Below the pieces are notes generated by a model, which made no database searches, was not told the DNA's origin, and saw only the letters and a list, made by a program, of their open reading frames with translations. Shown here in pieces: positions 1 to 21,461 of a stretch of DNA of 22,637 bases. The position numbers and the translations under genes are program-made. The number at the start of each line of letters is the position of its first letter. The first letter of the stretch is position 1. This DNA comes from Paulinella micropora (Eukaryota > Cercozoa > Imbricatea > Euglyphida). The DNA lies in NCBI GenBank assembly GCA_009731375.1, contig BJOX01000293.1, positions 600,659 through 623,295 of the forward strand. The letters run 5' to 3'.

Positions 1-42
<42 letters not shown>
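1..42. repeat. poly-C run at window edge
   Basis: An uninterrupted C homopolymer opens the window. A similar G-run and C-run flank the large N gap further on, so this may mark another assembly gap edge rather than genuine sequence. Confidence 0.8.
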
Positions 43-106
43 TTCCGCCGGCAGGGGCAAAAGATGAAGTAAACCGAAAACTTTGAGTGTGCGTGCTTTG
101 TCCCAG

Positions 107-12692
<12,586 letters not shown>

Positions 12693-12701
12693 CTAGTTGG
12701 A

Positions 12702-12703
<2 letters not shown>

Positions 12704-12770
<67 letters not shown>
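12704..12770 (+). repeat. (ATCT)n microsatellite
   Basis: An ATCT run lies just past the proposed stop codon of gene 1 and abuts the repeat at 12771. Confidence 0.95.
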
Positions 12771-12771
<1 letters not shown>

Positions 12772-13060
12772 ATGGGTGCCATCTGTCGACAGACAGAGAA
12801 TTAGGGGATGGTGTGGGTGTGCTGGGCCCGTGGTGGGGTGCCTTATGTGTGCCTAGCCATACGCCTATGAGTCACATGCCAAAATAGCGACGGGAAGCAC
12901 AATCCTGTTCCCTCAGGGTGCCCTTTCTCGCTTGTTGAGCCCGGAATAAAACCCACAGTGCTCTGTCGGTTTATACTAGACTGTCGAACAGTCTCGAAAC
13001 TCCATCTGCTTACTGGGCCCTCTGTAATGGAGGTGGGAGCTCGTTCTGCAAGGGGCGCTT
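12771..13060 (+). repeat. second copy of the 290-bp structured repeat
   Basis: It is colinear with 3851-4140 without indels and shows three substitutions (the copies differ near 12868-12881). It starts directly after (ATCT)n and ends at a 13-N gap (13061-13073). It contains the AGACTGT-CGA-ACAGTCT hairpin and no significant open frame. Confidence 0.9.
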
Positions 13061-13073
13061 NNNNNNNNNNNNN

Positions 13074-13202
13074 CGCTCCTGGGGAGTGTTCTAGTGTTGT
13101 CCCGTATAGTTCAAAAGGGCTCGGCTACCTTTCGGCTTGAACTGGGCACAGACACCAACCACAGCGAGACAGTGGTTGGTGTGCAGCTTGGCCGGTGCTG
13201 AA
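13074..13202 (+). repeat. 129-bp hairpin-rich repeat, copy A
   Basis: Starts cgctcctggggag directly after the gap. It contains AGTTCAA...TTGAACT and the longer pair ACACCAACCAC...GTGGTTGGTGT (11 bp, 9-nt loop). Copy B at 13589-13717 differs at one base, which falls in the second stem. Confidence 0.85.
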
Positions 13203-13270
13203 TGGAGACGGTCTCTGCCACTGGCAACTCAGCCTATGTAGTCGGATATGCAGAGCTGATAGACCAAACA

Positions 13271-13334
<64 letters not shown>

Positions 13335-13369
13335 CTGGAGACGGTCTCTGCCACTGGCAACTCAGCCTA
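13203..13369 (+). mobile_element. 5'-truncated retroposon tail with 34-bp flanking direct repeats
   Basis: The 34-bp sequences at 13203-13236 and 13336-13369 appear identical by eye. Between them lies a 99-bp insert: the recurring terminus (tcggatatgcagagctgat, from 13242) and then (TATC)n. This is the structure expected of a 5'-truncated non-LTR insertion by target-primed reverse transcription with a simple-repeat 3' tail. Confidence 0.75.
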
Positions 13370-13588
13370 GGGTTCAGATCTAACTATCTCCTACAATGAC
13401 GATTTTGTGTCCGCCGTTAATCGCGCGCAGCGCAAGGGCTAAACAGGCAACCAACTCCTGACCATGGCTGATGAAGTCGGGGCGTGATGCAAAGGGTTGA
13501 TGAAGTCGGGGTTGTAGAAAGGTAACTCACAACGAGCGTGAACTCCTGAAACTTCGACTTGCTCATGGCATCATCTCCTTAGGGCACG
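13370..13588 (+). other. unassigned sequence between repeats
   Basis: This is 219 bp without a convincing frame. It holds a 29-bp-period imperfect duplication: TGATGAAGTCGGGG at 13469-13482 and again at 13498-13511. It probably belongs to the same repeat family as the flanking 129-bp copies. Confidence 0.5.
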
Positions 13589-13717
13589 CGCTCCTGGGGA
13601 GTGTTCTAGTGTTGTCCCGTATAGTTCAAAAGGGCTCGGCTACCTTTCGGCTTGAACTGGGCACAGACACCAACCACAGCGAGACAGTGATTGGTGTGCA
13701 GCTTGGCCGGTGCTGAA
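13589..13717 (+). repeat. 129-bp hairpin-rich repeat, copy B
   Basis: Direct repeat of 13074-13202 with a single difference (gtgattgg instead of gtggttgg). Confidence 0.85.
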
Positions 13718-13854
13718 AGTTCTTGTCCGGGGGTAGTATAGGAGGCCATGGCTTTTCAAGCTAAGCCACGCCCATAGATTAAACATTAAACATATCTATC
13801 TGTCTACCTATCTACCTACCTACCTACCTATCTACCTACCTAGCCATATGTTTT

Positions 13855-14080
13855 ATGTGTGTCTGGCGTACAGGGCCTGTGCGATCTCGAGCGGCGCCCA
13901 AGGAACGGGAACAAGAAGTCAGGACGTGGATTGAGCAGGTACATTACCGTGTATTCACTGCGTAGCTCACAACACTCAAGTGCCAAAACCACCTCAGTGT
14001 CATTGTGTCATGAACCTCTTTGTGGATATATGTATGTGTGCAGGTGCTGAACGTCCGCCTGGCAGACGACACGTTCGAGG

Positions 14081-14145
<65 letters not shown>

Positions 14146-14561
14146 ATCTATATATCTATCTATTGATCCACCTACCTACCTACCTCCCTCCCTACCTACC
14201 TCCCTCCCTACCTACCTACTTCCCTACCTACCTACTTCCCTACCTCCCTATCTATCTCTTAGGCGCTCAGGAGCGGAGAGGTGATTTGCAGCCTGCTCAA
14301 CCGCCTGGTCGAGATGAAAACCAACCGGTCGCTGATCTTGTATGTGTATGTGTATGTGTGTGTGTATGTGTGTGTGTGTGTGTTTGTGTAGGAAGGAAGG
14401 AAAGAAGGAAGGTAGGAAGGTAGGTAGGTAGGTAGGTAAGTAGGTAGGAGGTAGACAAGCAGACAGAAGATAGATAAATACATGCATGCTTCCTCATGTA
14501 TGCTATACTGTATCTGCAACCGCCTAGTCGAGGTCAAGACACAAAGGTCGCTGATCATGTG

Positions 14562-14593
<32 letters not shown>

Positions 14594-15252
14594 CATGTTT
14601 GCCTCATTTATGTTACACTGTATCTGCAAGTGCTTTGTCGAGATTAAGACAAAGACGTTGCTGATCACCTGCGCATGCATGCATGCTTGTTTTGCATGGG
14701 ATATGCTATCTGCACCCCGACCGTTGCTTGCAGCAAAAGCGTTATATAGATTGATGGATAGATATCCATTTATTGGTATTAAAATAGATAGATAGATAGA
14801 TAGATGGATAGATAGATAGATCGATAGATAGATAGATAGATAGTAGATAAACAGACAGACAGACAGACAGACAGACAGATAGATAGATAGATAGATAGAT
14901 AGAGATAGATAGATAGATATTGATAGATATATAGATAGATAGATAGATAGATAGATATAGACAGTTAGGCTTACTGATCTCCATGTTTGGTTTGTTTCTG
15001 CAGCAACAAGGCGTGGGGCAAGGCCCACGCATCTGCCGTCATCAAACCCATACACCACAGTCAGTACGCCTTACCAATTGCACCTGTCTGCTTCGCGCTT
15101 CTAGTTCTGCAATCATCTGTATTAATACATATGTCATGTGGATCCTCTGCCTTTCCGTCTGCAGCTCACAATCAACTTGTCGGTTTTGATCGTATTTCAT
15201 GGTCACATGCGGACTCACTCACTCGCTCACTCTCTCTTTCTCTTTCTTTTTT

Positions 15253-15321
<69 letters not shown>

Positions 15322-15514
15322 TTTTGCAGGTCAGATTGCCTTCCGCCAAATGGAAAACATCAACCATTTCCTCTCCGCCTTGTACCACTTTGGCATTCAG
15401 CCGAAAGACTCTTTTCAAACTATCGACCTGTACGAAGGAAAGGACATGCGCGTGGTGTTCGATTGCTTGCTGATGTTGAAGACACGAACAGCAGAAGCCT
15501 TCTCTGTTGAATGA
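13855..15514 (+). CDS. small single-CH-domain protein (calponin/transgelin-like fold)
   Basis: Five exons, 13855-13938, 14044-14079, 14263-14339, 15004-15059 and 15330-15514, join in phase to about 145 codons with stop TGA. I chose ATG 13855 because it is in frame with the CH helix without an intron (MCVWRTGPVRSRAAPKERE); if instead the AG at 13873 is an acceptor, an upstream exon exists. The CH domain reads EVRTWIEQVLNVRLADDTFE, then ALRSGEVICSLLNRLVEMKT, then IAFRQMENINHFLSALYHFG and DSFQTIDLYEGKDMRVVFDC. These match the family's helix 1, LCxLIN-like core, F-x-Q-M-E-N-I helix and D-L-Y-E-G-K motif very well. A 19-residue exon (FNKAWGKAHASAVIKPIHH) replaces the usual short loop after LCxLIN. 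No calponin repeat follows. CH proteins of this size usually bind or bundle actin; that is inferred. Introns do not match those of the CH domain in gene 1. Confidence 0.85.
14083..14262 (+). repeat. (CTAT)n and (CTAC/CTCC)n intron
   Basis: The donor gtctat leads straight into CTAT repeats, then ACCT and CTCC variants, to the acceptor ctcttag. Confidence 0.9.
14316..14680 (+). repeat. three tandem copies of an exon end plus (GT)n
   Basis: The end of exon 14263-14339 and its donor-side GT repeat recur at about 14514-14560 and 14622-14670. Shared bases include gtcgag, aag/aaa-ac and ctgatc. Translated in the same phase all three keep VE-(M/V/I)-KT and end LI. Copy 2 is followed by (GT)n, copy 3 by gcgcatgcat. 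No AG precedes copies 2 or 3 at the expected place, so they are probably not spliced. Confidence 0.8.
14784..14957 (+). repeat. (GATA)n and (GACA)n tract
   Basis: GATA blocks surround a GACA block within the intron 14340-15003. Confidence 0.95.
15220..15318 (+). repeat. (TTTC)n and (CT)n polypyrimidine tract
   Basis: A long TTTC then CT tract lies directly before the acceptor ttttttgcag of the last exon of the CH gene. Confidence 0.9.
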
Positions 15515-15651
15515 TAGGTTTAGTCTTTTCACCCAATCTCCTTTTCTTGTCCTTTCTTTCTGCAAGTTTCTTTTAGACTGCTTTTACTTTCTTCCAAGAC
15601 TTTGTTCAAGTTCCGTCTCGGCATAGCCTACTTTTTCGGTTCTTTTTTAAA

Positions 15652-15657
15652 AATAAA
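15652..15657 (+). terminator. polyadenylation signal AATAAA
   Basis: AATAAA lies about 140 bp after the CH gene's stop codon in AT-rich sequence, a normal place for the 3' end of this transcript. Confidence 0.6.
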
Positions 15658-15719
15658 TTTTACTTTCAACTAAGTATTAAAAAAAGGCGAAGCAATGATG
15701 AAGTATACTGTTGGTGTGA

Positions 15720-15721
<2 letters not shown>

Positions 15722-15786
<65 letters not shown>
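15722..15786 (+). repeat. (ATT)n microsatellite
   Basis: An ATT triplet run directly upstream of the tRNA-derived SINE. Confidence 0.95.
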
Positions 15787-15787
15787 T

Positions 15788-16055
15788 GGACACCGTGATA
15801 GCCCAGTGGTCAAGTTCTACCATCTGGGCCCTGTCGCCAGTTCGATTCCCGTCGGTGCCACCAGTATTTTCATTGAACATACCGGTCTATTTTTGGACCA
15901 GTATTTTCATTGAACATACCGGTCCGTCTGGAAGTGTTGGAACTGCCCTTGCGGGGGTGTCATTAGAGCTTATCGTCAATTCTTCGTACTACCCTCTCGG
16001 GTGAGACGATGGAGGCGCATGTGCAGAAATGCATCAGCCATTGACAGAGAAGCAC

Positions 16056-16056
<1 letters not shown>
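15788..16056 (+). mobile_element. tRNA-derived SINE with (ATT)n tail
   Basis: The head (15789-15863) is tRNA-like. It has a perfect A box TAGCCCAGTGG (15799-15809) and a perfect B box GTTCGATTC (15840-15848). The acceptor arms GACACCG (15789-15795) and CGGTGCC (15853-15859) pair 6 of 7, followed by A and an encoded CCA. The T-arm is decayed. The body then holds a 27-bp direct repeat (15861-15887 and 15898-15924) and unique sequence, ending in (ATT)n. The A and B boxes would form an internal RNA polymerase III promoter. Confidence 0.8.

Positions 16057-16140
<84 letters not shown>
16057..16140 (+). repeat. (ATT)n tail
   Basis: The ATT run following the SINE body is probably its 3' tail. The LINE leader begins directly after it. 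Confidence 0.95.
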
Positions 16141-16945
16141 TTGGGGGGCACCAATACATGGTTGGGTGCCACCGCCACACGGCGGGGTTGGTGCCGTTGG
16201 CAGCTTGTTATGAGGGGTACATAATCAGTGCTCCACTGATTCATGAGACGGGACCTTTTACTGAGAGAAGCTCTCTCACCACGCTCACTGCTCTTGGCTC
16301 GGGGTGGCCTCTGGTATCACTCGGGGTGAGTGCGGGGGGTGGGGGTTATCTGAGGGAGGGGGTTGGGCTCAGTGGGTCACTGGACAGGTTGGTTAACTAA
16401 ACTACTGTCGGTATGAGTGGGTACGAAGGCGAGAGGCCCCACACATTTCCACAAGCCTTGAAATCACTCAACTGCTACAGTAGCGACTGCCTGGACGCGG
16501 GGCTCCTGACTCACCCTCTCTCCCAGAACCACTCGTGCTCACTTTGCGGATGCCATGGGGATGCTCTGGCGGAGGGTCGGGACGTGTTGGGTGCATGTGA
16601 CCGGGCCTGTCACTTAATGTTCTCGGTAGATGACTCATTTGTAGCTTCTATCGGACGCAGGGTGGCTTGCCACGACACCTCAATGATGCATAGTACATCA
16701 CGTCTCTGGCCTGGTTACGGGGGCGGGTAACTGAGGCGGGTTCCTGAAGGCTGATTACGGAAGCTATGTTATTGTTGTTGGGTTCCTGGCTGCTATGTTA
16801 TTGTTGTTGGGTTCCTGGCGGCGTACATGTTTATGCTTTTTAAGGGTTGAGATTTAAATAACCCCACTCGGGTCTTATTTTATCGAGCTCACCACTCGGT
16901 GGATGGAGGCATGGGGTAGACTTATACGATGTTTTTGATGCTAGG
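16141..16945 (+). repeat. LINE leader, upstream copy
   Basis: This non-coding segment is colinear with 17258-17870. Shared landmarks are atgagacgg, ctcttggctcggggtggcct, aaactactgtcggt, gtacgaaggcgagaggc, atcggacgcagggtgg and tttttaagggttgagattta. It also has a private internal duplication (ctatgttattgttgttgggt twice, about 16765-16819). Confidence 0.75.
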
Positions 16946-17257
16946 TTCCGTCTCCAGGGATTCGACTGGCATCGCTGCTTTGCCTCACCGCACTGCCTCA
17001 CACACACATCCACGCTGGCACACTGTTTCTCCTCTTGCTCTTGTATCTATGTCGCACACAGCTATGAGCTCACGCCGATGAGTGGTTGTGACGAGGTGCA
17101 CCCAGCTGGATTGCGGGCGAGCCACGGCGGCCTCGCTCTCGCTCTCTCTCTCTCTCTCTCTCTCTNNNNNNNNNNNNNNNNNNNNNNNNNNNNNNNNNNN
17201 NNNNNNNNNNNNNNNNNNNNNNNNNNNNNNNNNNNNNNNNNNNNNNNNNNNNNNNNN
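16946..17257 (+). other. unassigned sequence, (CT)n and N gap
   Basis: About 190 bp without recognisable content is followed by a CT tract and 92 Ns (17166-17257). The gap may hide the start of the second leader copy or an assembly misjoin. Confidence 0.6.
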
Positions 17258-17856
17258 TCCATTGATTTATGAGACGGGTCCCCATTACTGAGAGTAACTC
17301 ATGTGAGTTGCTCATCATACTCATGGCTCTTGGCTCGGGGTGGCCTCTGGAATCACAAGTGGCGGGCACTGGGGGAGGGGGTTGTGTTCAGAGGGTCACC
17401 GCGAAGGATGGTCAACCAAACTACTGTCGGTCGGAGTTTGTACGAAGGCGAGAGGCACTACACCTTATCACAAGCCTTGAAACGACTAAATGACCAAAGC
17501 AACGACGGACCGGAGCGGGGCTCCTGGCTCACCCTCTCTCTCAGCACTCTTCGTGCTCATCCTGCGGATCCCATGGGGTTGCTCTGGCGGAGGGTTATGG
17601 GGTGGTGGGTACACGTGCACGGGCCTGTCACTCTGTGCCCTCGGTAGATGACTCACTTGCAGCGTTTATCGGACGCAGGGTGGTTTGCCACGACACCTAC
17701 CTCGATGATGCACAGCGGGTCCTGCCTCGTGCCTGGTTACGGATGCAGGTGAGTGTTTGTGTGTATTCCTATACATACGTACACGTATGCTTTTTAAGGG
17801 TTGAGATTTAAATAACACCACCTGGGTCCTCACTTATCGAGTTTACAACTCGATCA
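17258..17856 (+). repeat. LINE leader, downstream copy
   Basis: The second copy of the leader reads through into the first open frame at 17857. It is diverged from the upstream copy by many substitutions and small indels. It probably holds the element's 5' UTR and promoter. Confidence 0.75.
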
Positions 17857-18756
17857 ATGCGGCACCGGGGTCCCATACCACTTATGTCAGGTTCTTATGA
17901 GAAGAGCGCGGCCGCTAGTGCTGGCCCTATGGGTCAAGGCGGTAATCCTTCAGGTTTAGACGTTCCCCGTGGGAGTGCGCCTGCGGGTGGCGATGGCTAC
18001 TCGGCCGGGGTGGGGTGGTCGAGTGCTCGCGTACCTGACGGGCAACCTGAATCACGTAGAGCCAGCAATCCTGCTGCATCTCGATCACCCTCCCCAACCT
18101 CGGAAGAGAAGTCACGTCCGGAAAGGTCTGGTCACGGCGTGTGGCAAGCGGTACCGCCACCGAGGAGGTGGCGGAGGAAGGTACGAAATGAGCTGGATAA
18201 GAGATGTTGCATAGTATGGGGGCTATCGCATGTCTCTCAGAAAGTGGTCATGGCGCGAGAGCTCCGAATTCTCGGTCTCGGGGAAGTCGAGGTGGAATTC
18301 GCGGGCAGAGGTAGTGGGCGACATTTGCGGATTAAATGTGCGTCTTGTGAGGAGGCGGAGAAGATGGTGCGGCTGCTGCGGGAGCGTCAGTTCTTCACAG
18401 GAAAGGTTCACGTTGCGACGGGTAGGACTTTCCGGGAAAGAGAGAAGCAGCGGGCTGCACGGGGGGGTGCCCAGTATGTAGAGATGCAGAGGGAGCTTCG
18501 CAAGCAGGGATTTGGCTACTGGGTGCTCGACGTGGAAGTCGACGAGCCCCAGGGCGAAGCCTCAAGCGGTGAATCTCCCTTGGCGGAGTGGGGCGGGATG
18601 CGGGAGCTGGAGGAGCTGGGGCGGAGGGTGCAGGATGGGCCGTGGAGGGTGGCGGAGGGCTCCAGGCGGGCTCAACCGAAGCGCAGGCATCGGCATCAGC
18701 TTCGTTCTTCCCAATTTGTGAAAGGCTTCCCACTGAGGGTGGCCTCACATAATTAG
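17857..18756 (+). pseudogene. LINE N-terminal protein with RRM-like domain
   Basis: The 299-codon frame begins MRHRGPIPLMSGSYEKSAAA. Residues 1-105 are low complexity, rich in G, S and P with basic patches. Residues about 115-215 (CCIVWGLSHVSQKVVMAREL, then HLRIKCASCEEAEKMVRLLR and TFREREKQRAARG) follow the pattern of LINE ORF1 RRM-like domains: two strands with a linking helix, then a basic E-R-E-K-Q-R segment. The frame ends at TAG 18754-18756 directly after ASHN, which is the start of the endonuclease. The RRM-like part therefore appears fused to the endonuclease in a single ancestral frame. No separate ORF2 start is visible. Confidence 0.7.
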
Positions 18757-19545
18757 CAAGGCAAAGTGGGTGTGGATAGCACAGGCTTTGGGGAATGGCC
18801 GGAGCACTACAAGGAGCGAGGCTGGGTGATCGTCGGAGTCCAGGAGCACAACCTATCGTCGCAGAAGGTGGAGAAGCTCCAAGTCGACGGCTTCGCAGTC
18901 CTCGGCAAAGCGGCTGCAACTGGTGCGGGCTCGCGTCTCTTGGGGGGAGTCTTGACGTTGGTGGCCAACTATCTGGCACCGTGCGCTACCATTGTACAGG
19001 CGCCTGTTTCACACCCACAGCAATTGTGGGTGAGGCTGTCGTCTGGGAGCGCGACGGCGTCGGATGTGTTCGTCGGCAACGGCTACTTCCCCCAAGAAAA
19101 TCAACGAGAGGAATCTATTGCAGCCTATGAGGCGTGGCAGGCGGCCGTCTCCTACTTCGCCACCAAAGGTCATGTGGTTACGGTTGGTGATGCTAATGCT
19201 AAGCTGGGACCCGCCAGAATAGCGCAGGAGGAGAGAGTGGTGGGCCCCTTTGGCGAGATAGATGAGAGGGGTTAGGAGTGAGAATGGTGAGTTGCTGGCT
19301 GAGATGCTTGTTGCCACGGGGCTGCGCAATCTCAGTGGGTTTTTGCAACCACGGGGGGACAAACATTGGTTGTCTAGGCAGGAAAATGTAGGTGGACGAA
19401 GGCATCTGCTGGATTACATCTGCGTCTCTTCCGAGCTGGCGGAGGAGGCTAGCTTTGGCGTCGACGAGGTAGACCTTGATACCGACCACAAAGCTGTGTG
19501 GGAGGAACTGTTCTGGGGGGGGACAGCCACCCCCCAAAAGCAGGT
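18739..19545 (+). pseudogene. LINE apurinic-type endonuclease domain
   Basis: The domain nicks target DNA to prime reverse transcription. Catalytic landmarks are all present: ASHN (Asn, 18745-18753), VGVQEH (Glu at 18844-18846), GDANAKLG (Asp and Asn from 19189), DYICVS (Asp near 19412) and TDHKAV (Asp-His, 19484-19489). Damage: TAG at 18754-18756 immediately after the first catalytic Asn, and a one-base frameshift near 19268-19275 in a GGGG context, where the frame passes from ERG-stop to RSENGELLAEM. Apart from these lesions the domain looks complete. Confidence 0.8.
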
Positions 19546-21461
19546 TAAGAGGTACAAAGCATTCAAGGCAGAGCGCTTGATAGGCAGGGTAGTTGAGGGT
19601 AAGGAGAGTGAGCTGTCTAAGCTTAGGTTGAAGTACGACGAGACCTTTGCAGCTGGTATATCGGGGCTGTTGCCAGATGGCCTCCCAGATCTATCAGCAG
19701 TGGAGGACCCGGATGAGCTTCAGCAGGAGGTAGATAGGGTCGCTAGCTTAGTGGTCCGAGCTTTCACGGGCGCAGCCGTGAAGGTCTTGGGAGTTCGGGT
19801 GATTAGGCCAGGGTTTTTACTAATGCATGGTTTGATGAGGGTCTTAGGGAAGCGATTGCGCGACGGAGAGAGGCATACGGCCTGGCGAAGGAATGAGGCC
19901 AACCGAGAGGCCTGGCAAAGATATAAAGAAGCGAGGAAGGCGGTCAGAAGGTTATGCAAGGAGAAGAAGGAGCAAGCGTGGAAGCGGGTCCAGAATGACA
20001 CCGCTGCCAACTTCAGGAGCGCTACCGTGGCCACGTACTGGAAGCTGTCAAAGCGTTTGGGCGGGGTTCGGCGGTCCAAAGCTTCTGCTCCTGTTCGGAA
20101 GCCCGATGGCACTCTGGCATGCACACTCCGGGAAAAACTACAAGAATGGGAAGAATACCGCCGACGTATGGTGGTCCCCAAAGAAAACCAGTTTTTGGAG
20201 GATGCATGTGTAGAGGAAGTCGGTTCCGATGAGGAAGCAGCGCGGATTGAGCCCGAGCGGAAGGCCCGCGAAACCTTCCAGTATAACGACAACCTGCGCG
20301 ACCAATTCGAGGCCATCGCGCAAGCAGAGGAGATCCGGACTGAGACGGGCCCGCTGGAATATGATTACACTGAGAAGGAAGTGGAGCTCTGCCAGGAAAA
20401 TCTCCAGAATCACAAAGCGTGCTCACCGGATAAGATCAAGAACGAGATGCTCAAGTACGGAGGCACGCGGATTGTGATCTTTCTGGTGCGCTTCTTCAAC
20501 TGGTTGAAATCGTGCGAATACACCCCCAGCGACTGGGGCAAAGCGATGATCGTTAACATCCCAAAAGGAGGCGACCCAACCGATCCGGAAAATTGGAGAG
20601 ACATCGTGATTCTGAGCTGTCTGGGTAAGATGTATCTGTCCCTTATGGCGGCGAGGCTTACGGTTTTCATCGATCAGCCGGGCAGGCTGCGCCCAGAGCA
20701 GGGTGGGTTCCGGCCCAAACGTAGTACGGGGGACCAGATTTTTGTCCTTAAGGAGCGTCTGCGCCTTAGACAACAAGCTGGCATCCGTTCTTTCGTTTTG
20801 TTCGTGAATCTGAGAAAGGCATTCCCTACGGTTTGGCGGGCCGGGTTGTTTCAGAGGCTAACCCAGATGGGGGTACAGGGCAAGTTCTATCGCATTCTGC
20901 GGCGTTTTTACCGAAGAACGTCATCGTGCTTCGCCGATGGCGAACTCACTGTGAAGTGCTGGAAGAGATGGGAATTCAGCAAGGGTCGCCGTTGTCACCG
21001 TCACTGTTCAACGTCTTCATGGAAGAGCTAACGGTCCGAATCGCGAAAGAGTTGGAGATCGAGGACCTCAACCGCATCGAAGACATACGGACCCTGCTTT
21101 ACGCCGACGACGTTGCGGTAATTGCGCATAGTGTCACGGAGCTTCAACAGATTGTAAATGTCGTGGCGACATTCGTGGAGGACTATCGGCTTGAAATCAA
21201 CCTGATACCGGGCAAGACGGAAGTCATGCCGATGTACGGGCACGCCAAGTCAAAAAGTCGCCCCCGTGCGTGAGGTTCCGGGGCAAGGTTCTCAACGCCA
21301 CCGACCACTACAAATACCTGGGAGTTCTGCTCACTGACACCCTCTCCGATAAACCGCAATCGAAGCGGGCGGCGGAAATCACTGTAGCGGGAACGGCTGC
21401 CTACTACCCCCTCTGGATTGCCCACGAAGTTCCAGCGCGTCTTCGGCTGATGAATTGGTAG
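19546..21461 (+). pseudogene. LINE reverse transcriptase domain, inactivated
   Basis: Fingers and palm are clear: HKACSPDKIKNEMLK, NIPKGGDPTDPENWRDI, LRPEQGGFRPKRST, then motif A FVLFVNLRKAFPTVW, then GIQQGSPLSPSLFN, and motif C LLYADDVAVIA (21097-21129), then YKYLGVLL. In motif A the catalytic Asp usual at FxDL is Asn (AAT, 20807-20809). A frameshift near 20950-20965 separates motif A from the QGSPLSP block, and another near 21250-21270 separates motif C from the thumb. A TAG interrupts the thumb at 21459-21461. Confidence 0.85.

Noticed and set aside
13460-13530. Possible hammerhead ribozyme (CTGATGA at 13468, GAAA about 13518)
   Set aside because: No stem II can be formed between the two conserved boxes and no matching cleavage-site stem is visible; the motif occurs because a 29-bp unit is duplicated.
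14338-14384. CRISPR-like or tandem array reading of the GT-rich repeats
   Set aside because: They are simple dinucleotide or hexamer repeats with no spacers, in a eukaryotic intron.
18754-21461. TAG as a reassigned sense codon, since both in-phase LINE stops are TAG
   Set aside because: The long coding exons 5740-7047 and 8342-9989 contain no in-frame TAG, gene 1 appears to end at TAG, and the LINE has other lesions (three frameshifts and a lost catalytic residue) that already mark it as decayed.
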